NCBI GenBank assembly: GCA_003254925.1
Contig: QANZ01034557.1
Location: 9,185 to 73,184 of the forward strand
Reading direction: 5' to 3'
Length of the DNA: 64,000 nt
Source: Chamaecrista fasciculata
Taxonomy: Eukaryota; Streptophyta; Magnoliopsida; Fabales; Fabaceae
The position numbers and the translations under genes were made by a program. Of the stretch, positions 58,442 through 64,000 are shown one piece after another. The notes beneath the pieces are model-generated. The model saw only the letters and a list, made by a program, of their open reading frames with translations. It was not told the origin of the DNA and did no database searches. Numbering within the stretch: the stretch's first letter is position 1; every line of letters begins with the position of its first letter.

Positions 58442-58830
58442 TAGGGGTGTTTAGTGGTTCATGTCAACCTGCCAACCCATAAGTTTAAGTTGTTTTGGTT
58501 TAGTCCAGTGGGTTGGTTCGGTCCAAAAGTACAATTTGACCTAATTTTTATATTATTAACTTATTATTCACATAACAATAATAGAATTTTTTATTAAAAT
58601 TTGAATACAAAAACATTGAAAGACAAACAAAAAAGTTTGTTAAGTGAAGATTATTTTTGACAAAAAAAAAATTATAAATCGAAATGGGTCAACCCGCCAA
58701 GCCTTCTAATCCAACCTAATGCTATTTGATTTGGATTGAAATGATTTTTCTTTAAAAGCCAATCCAAATTAACATGCACTAAAAAAATTTTAGTCCAACC
58801 CAATTCAATCATATCCTTATTCTTTATTAT
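58442..58830. repeat. Partial MITE with AGGGGTGT end
   Basis: Begins TTAGGGGTGTTTAGTGG and continues with 'caacctgccaaccc' and 'gggtcaacccgcca' phrases related to 52225-52438. The right end is not seen. Confidence 0.5.
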
Positions 58831-59542
58831 CATACATTTACGTATTTTGAACATATCAAAGTAAGTTGTCCCTTCAGGGACATTTGATAAAATTGGAACA
58901 TTTCAAACTTGTCATCATCATATATAATAGTAATAGTTTTGGTAATTAGATCCGGTTGGTTATGGGAAGAAGATGAATTAAGTTGATTTATCATGATAGG
59001 CTTGTTGTTGTTATACTGTTATTGTGATTGAAAGTGCCTCCACATAAATAATATCCTCATTATTCCAATCACTTGAAACATCAAAGAAGTGGGTCATGCA
59101 AGATTACTTTCTTTTCATTAAATTACTTTCTTTTAATTTTTTTACCTAAATTTCCTTTTAAAATTTTGGTATTTTTAAAAGAACTATTATCTTTAAAAAT
59201 TATTTTCTCTCCTTAAATTATCTTATTCAAATATAGCCTAAAATGTAAAGTCTCCTGACTTGGTACATCCATTATGGCGTTTTAGTTAGAGAATGATAAA
59301 CATTATGATGATATCTAAAAAAAAAAATTATGATGAGAAAAGGGTTAATTAGGTTGTTGTTGAAAAAAATGGTTAATTAGCTTGTAGAACAATTAGTACA
59401 AATATTATTTAACATTTTATACACAACGCAATATTCTATTTATCAATTAACAAAAAAAAAAAAGAGATCATTGCACGAAAAAAGGAAAATAGATAAAAAA
59501 AAGTATTTCATAAAACATTTTATAGAATATGATAAATGAATG
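58831..59542. other. AT-rich intergenic DNA, nothing recognised
   Basis: No domain or element end recognised. Confidence 0.4.
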
Positions 59543-59915
59543 ACAAAAGCACTAATTTCATCCCCAAACTTTGCATTAACTGTCAATTTCGTCCTCAATA
59601 TTTTTTTGCAGTCAATTTCGTCCGCAATGTTTTACATTTTGGTCAATTTTGTCCTTTGATTAAATTCGTTCAATAAATTAACGACAGACTGCATCTATTT
59701 TTTAATTTGAGTTAGAATTTGAGTTCCTTTTTCTATTAATTTTACATTACATATCATTAGTCAGGCAGATTCTGTCATTAATATTTGGCTAAAGTAAAAG
59801 CAAAGGATAAAATTGACAGAAATATGAAACATTGCAGACGAAATTGACTGCAAAAAAATTTTGAGGATGAAATTGACAATTGATTTAAAGTTTAGAGACG
59901 AAATTAGTATTTTTA
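59543..59915. mobile_element. Foldback element, about 370 bp
   Basis: The left arm 'cactaatttcatccccaaac' and 'gcagtcaatttcgtccgcaa' is inverted at the right in 'gacgaaattgactgcaa' and 'agagacgaaattagta'. Non-coding. Confidence 0.8.
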
Positions 59916-61149
59916 CCTAAAGAAATCTATTCCTGTTGAAAACAAACATGTTTCATTGGATACATCTTCAGTATTGTGAGGCCAAAGAAAAAAAAAGATA
60001 CATATTCAATAATAAAGAAATAAAGAAAAGATGAACCTCTTGAAAAATGAGAATGTGAGAATGAGGATAAACTCATATGTAGAATAATTGATCTATATTG
60101 AAAGAAACCGAAAAAGAGATGAATAATTGAGATATATATGAAATAAAAAAAATTAAAATAAACGGTTAAAGAAATAAATTAAATCCTTAATCATTAAAAT
60201 AATAACTCATCATAGACTTTTTTTAAAATTTTTTAATAAAAAAAGATATTTTAATATTGATGAACAAATATATATACATAGTGAAAACTTTGTATACGAT
60301 GCATAAATGATGATTATTTTCTTGATATTAATTTATTACGTCATATACATGTATATATATAAAGTATAAACAAAGTGAAATAGATAAGAGTGAATCATAA
60401 GTAATCAGATTAATTGAGAGATTTTTGGCAAAAAAAAGATTAATTGAGAGATGGAGATAAAGTAATAATTATTCATTAATTATATTAAAGAAAAGAAAAC
60501 GAATATTTTAATTATAAATTTACAATTTAACATTTTGATTGATTATACCTTTTTAAGTATAATTAGTACTATTTATTGACTAAACTATATTTATACCTAA
60601 ATATTAATGTGTTGTTGATGAAAAAATTAATAGGCATTAAGCACACTTAACAATCATAGTCAATGATCTCGTAAAAAATGGACTAATATTAGCAAGATTC
60701 CATAAATTGATGAATCAAATCTAAAAAAGCTTGCCTAACAAAATCAGACTTAAAAATACAAAGCAAAAATCAAATGCATATATATATTATGTGAAATATT
60801 AATACTGATTTAAGTTTATTAAATTAGATTTAAAAGTATTAAAAGATAGACTTTAAGCTAGATTTAAGTCAATATTAAAATTTTTTAAGTTAAGGAGGAT
60901 GAGCGGGACATTTTTAACCCGTATATGTNCATAATACATTATAAAACAACATATATATATATATACTGATGATTGTGATTTGTGAATTCAGAATGTGATA
61001 CTACTAAAGTAATAAGTAAATAAGTAATAATGAATTGAATTTTATAATTGAAAGTTATAAAAAATGAGTGTGGAATGTGAAATTGAGTGAGTATGAGTAA
61101 GTAAATTTATTATGTTTATTTTAAAATTTTATAACTTTTTTATATGGTG
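59916..61149. other. AT-rich DNA with a single N, no gene
   Basis: Very AT-rich with TA tracts. A single N lies at 60929. No recognisable feature. Confidence 0.45.
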
Positions 61150-61330
61150 GGTTGGTGAGCTAACCCACCAATTCACCAGGTTAGCTCACCATAGCCCGCG
61201 GGCCAGGTGAGCCAGCTCACGCGGGTTAAAATTGTTGGTGAGCCAAGATTACTTCAACTCGGCTCACCATTTATGCGGGTTAAACGGGTCCAACCCGCGG
61301 TTGGAACCCGTTTTGACGGCTCTAGTACCT
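61150..61330. repeat. GC-rich 'ggtgagc/gctcacc' repeat
   Basis: A short island of 'ggtgagc', 'gctcacc' and GCCCGCGGGC words amid AT-rich DNA, ending near 'gttttgacggctctag'. Probably part of a MITE; the partner end was not found. Confidence 0.5.
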
Positions 61331-61339
61331 GATGCATAT

Positions 61340-62020
61340 GTTGCCTCAAACTTTTTTAAAAAATTTAGAATAAAAAATCACAAGAGAATAGCAAACTGAA
61401 CCGAGAATATGACCTAGCATGAGTAGCGTGAATAAAGTACCTTTCATAGAGTTACCATCTTGTTATTTATAGGCTCATTGAGGAGAGTCCATTTAAGGCA
61501 ACTTCCTTGATTGTAAGAAGAGATATCTTCAGTGATATGGGAGGTGAATCATAATCTTTTCTATTTCATGTAGGAAGATATTATTTTGTCAATTAAGGAT
61601 AAGTGAATCACTATTTTCTTATTTGCATAAGGCGCCTTGATGGTCGAGGCAGAATCCCTGGGAAGGATCTCTGAGCGGTTTGTCTTGATTGACAACGGAT
61701 CTTGGTTGATCCTTGATTGGTTCCTGATTGGTTCAGGGAATGTTTCCTTATTCCTTGCGATCTTATGTTCCGTGGGCGCCCATGCCCTCTATGGTTATGG
61801 GCGTCCTTGCCCTAGCGGGGTTAAGTGCGTTCTCGCCCTACTTTATGAGCCTATGGCGTGCTGGGCCAAGAGCATCTTCTGTCAATTGGGCTTCCTAATT
61901 ATTAAGCCTATTATCACTTACTATTACTTTATTATTGAAAAAATATATGAAAGAGAGTCGAAGACTCAATCAACTTGCACTTTTTTAATCAATTATTATA
62001 GTTTTAAATGAATTGGGTGA
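61340..62020. other. Possible LTR-like fossil, uncertain
   Basis: Composition changes to moderately GC-rich. A 'ttgttatttataggctcatt' stretch (about 61460) could be a promoter of a solo LTR. The open frame 61637-62011 has no recognisable domain. No paired LTR or internal region is seen, so this is only a suggestion. Confidence 0.25.
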
Positions 62021-63240
62021 CCCTTTGGAGAGGTGGAAAGTTTGAGCTATTCACCTCTCAATGTTTGGACTATTTCAAACTATATATCTCTTTATAGAAT
62101 TATCTTAAATTTATAATTGTTTTTATTTATTTTTGCAAATAGAGTAGCCATTCAAATATTTAATTTATAAATATGTTATGCGGTGCTCGTATCCCATATA
62201 AAGAAAGTCTATTATTTAATCTCTAAATTTATACCGTATCAACTAATTAACTTCTAAATAATTGAGATACACAATTTGATTCTAAAAATATTTTAATTGT
62301 CAACTATTTGGTCCTTAATGACAATTTAATACCAATATTTAAACTAATTTTACATTTCTTAGTCCATACATGTGAACAAAATTAATATTTTTTGGTCTTG
62401 AATTTATATTGGATTTTTGTCTTTTTATCTTTTGGTCCCTGAATTTATCAATTACAATAATTCAACGACCGAACTAAGTCATATATTTTAATTATTCATA
62501 AATTGATTAGTTAATTCAATAAAAATTTAAGAATCAAATAATAAATTTTGTTGGGTGTATGTATATATATATTACATATATTCTTTGAATACCATTCATT
62601 CCATTTTTTTATTTTTCTTTTTTAATAATTATTGAGAAAATATGACATTGTTGACAACTATTCTATGGGTGGATTATGCAAATGGTAATGTAATCTTAGG
62701 AAATCTATTATAATATTCAAAACAAAAATAAACATATAATCATAAAAATTATATACCATAAATATAAACATAAATTATTGTTCTACTATAATTGAAAACA
62801 TTAAACTATGAACATATGTAATTAAAGATACATTGGAATAAATACTGTAAATCATGTCTAATTTTCAAGGGACGATCGTAAAATAGTAAAAACTTGAGTG
62901 TCAATTTTAATTTAGAACCCAAAAGACATGCATTAGTTCTCCTAAGTCCAATATGAATGTTTGGCCAAAAAAAAAGTCCAATATGAATGCATAATTTGAG
63001 TACGCCATCAAGGTTGACATATATAATTTTTTATCAATTTAATTAGAAAAATTACTGGCAATTAATTTTACCATATCTAAAAAGGTCTTTAATGATTTTA
63101 AAATAAAATAACAAATAAAAAAAACCTACCTGTGCAAATTTTTTTAATAAAGCGCCAAGATATAATCATAAATACTTGGATTTCATTTACATTTACAGAG
63201 ACCCCAACTTAAGAGAAAATACATATATATTATGGAGTGT
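62021..63240. other. AT-rich DNA with a degraded foldback, no gene
   Basis: About 62230-62560 shares phrases with 15950-16190 ('taaattta..cc', 'atatacaatttgat', 'tatttggtcctt'). The rest is unremarkable. Confidence 0.4.
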
Positions 63241-64000
63241 TACACTCAACGAAGTAGTAGCCAAAATCTTTTCACAATCAAGATCAACAGGCATCCACAT
63301 GCAAATCTTATTAATAATACCAATTATACCGCGAACAATTAATGATATTTAACCGGAAATTGTGGACATGTCAGCTCCACAATTAAAAAACTTTCTTATA
63401 ATAGACTAATGGGTATGGAATTGTATTTATAACAAATCATGTTAAATATCTACCTATTTTTATTCTACAATTAAAATATACGAAATTGGAGAAAATAAGA
63501 ACAGCTTTGCTTCGCGCGCATAGGGCTCTGCTTTCACATTCAAATGCTCATACTGAGCCTCAATTTCAACTGTATAATCATCACAAAATAAAAAAAGAAG
63601 AAGAAAATACAGAAAGAAAAAATCAAAACCATAATCATAATCGAAATGAGAGGAAGAAAAAGAAACAGAGTATGTATGTACCAACATCAATTAATTCATT
63701 AACAATATCTCTTTTCATTAGAAATTATTTGTATGTGTTTCTGCTATTCTGCATATGCAGTAAAAGAAAAAAAGTGAAGAAAATAATAACCTCTCTGGCA
63801 TGAGGGGTTTTAGAGTTATTTTGCAAAAAATTTGAAGAACCAAAAGATGATTAGATAATCGAAGAAAAAAAAGCATAATAATAAAAAAAGAGCGAGAGAG
63901 TGATTACCATGAAGTTTGGAGATATAATTGTAGTTAGAGATATAATTGTAGAAATTGAAGTTATATGTTATTGTAGATGGAAAATAATAACCTCTCACAT
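63241..64000. other. Window end, no supported gene
   Basis: A minus-strand stretch near 63480-63590 (EAQYEHLNVKAEPYAREA) has protein-like composition but no family I recognise, and no supporting exons inside the window. A gene running past the edge cannot be excluded. Confidence 0.3.

Noticed and set aside
61637-62011. A 124-aa open frame as a gene
   Set aside because: No recognisable domain or promoter, and repeat-like surroundings.

Overview
The window is nuclear DNA of a flowering plant, almost certainly a eudicot. It is AT-rich, its genes are split by GT-AG introns, and it is full of short palindromic (MITE and foldback) elements, LINE remnants and Helitron remnants. The species cannot be fixed from the sequence. 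I see no rRNA, tRNA, CRISPR array or bacterial-type operon. I also found no candidate for a wholly new biological system. The interest lies in a young tandem gene pair, a likely GC-AG intron and well-preserved nested transposon insertions.

Six protein-coding genes can be supported. From left to right they are: a PP4/PPX protein phosphatase catalytic subunit (+, 4376-9791, 8 exons, 305 aa); a PHD-finger plus BAH-domain chromatin protein (+, 19302-24226, 6 exons, about 848 aa); an indole-3-acetate O-methyltransferase of the SABATH family, IAMT1-like (+, 28914-32480, 4 exons, 380 aa); a single-exon acidic protein of unknown function (-, 34122-34778, 218 aa); and two tandem LIP5/VTA1 paralogues (-, 37521-41834 and 43960-48913, 6 coding exons each, 425 and 484 aa). 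All predicted splice junctions keep frame. The genes are ordinary separate transcription units in unrelated pathways: phosphatase signalling, chromatin reading, auxin methylation and ESCRT-III/VPS4 regulation.

Regions. 1-4.3 kb: repeat debris with a LINE RNase H fragment and a probable LTR fossil. 4.3-10 kb: PPX, with a tandemly duplicated piece in intron 1 and a MITE in intron 2. 10.4-18.9 kb: repeats, including a 3.8-kb 5'-truncated LINE with a clear 14-bp target-site duplication, and a nested foldback. 19-24 kb: PHD-BAH gene. 24-28.5 kb: repeats. 28.9-32.5 kb: IAMT1-like gene with elements in introns 1 and 2. 34-35.4 kb: the unknown gene and a duplicated upstream segment. 37-49 kb: the LIP5 pair. 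49.8-51.9 kb: Helitron helicase fragments. 52.4-57.7 kb: a dense nest consisting of a tandem duplication split by a long-inverted-repeat element, a 1-kb PIF/Harbinger-type element, and a three-level nest. 57.7-64 kb: AT-rich repeat-derived sequence with no convincing gene.

One foldback family (internal name F1) has at least eight members or fragments here. A second family with GAGTAAACT ends has three. Four single N characters mark unresolved assembly points, one of them just upstream of the IAMT1-like start codon.
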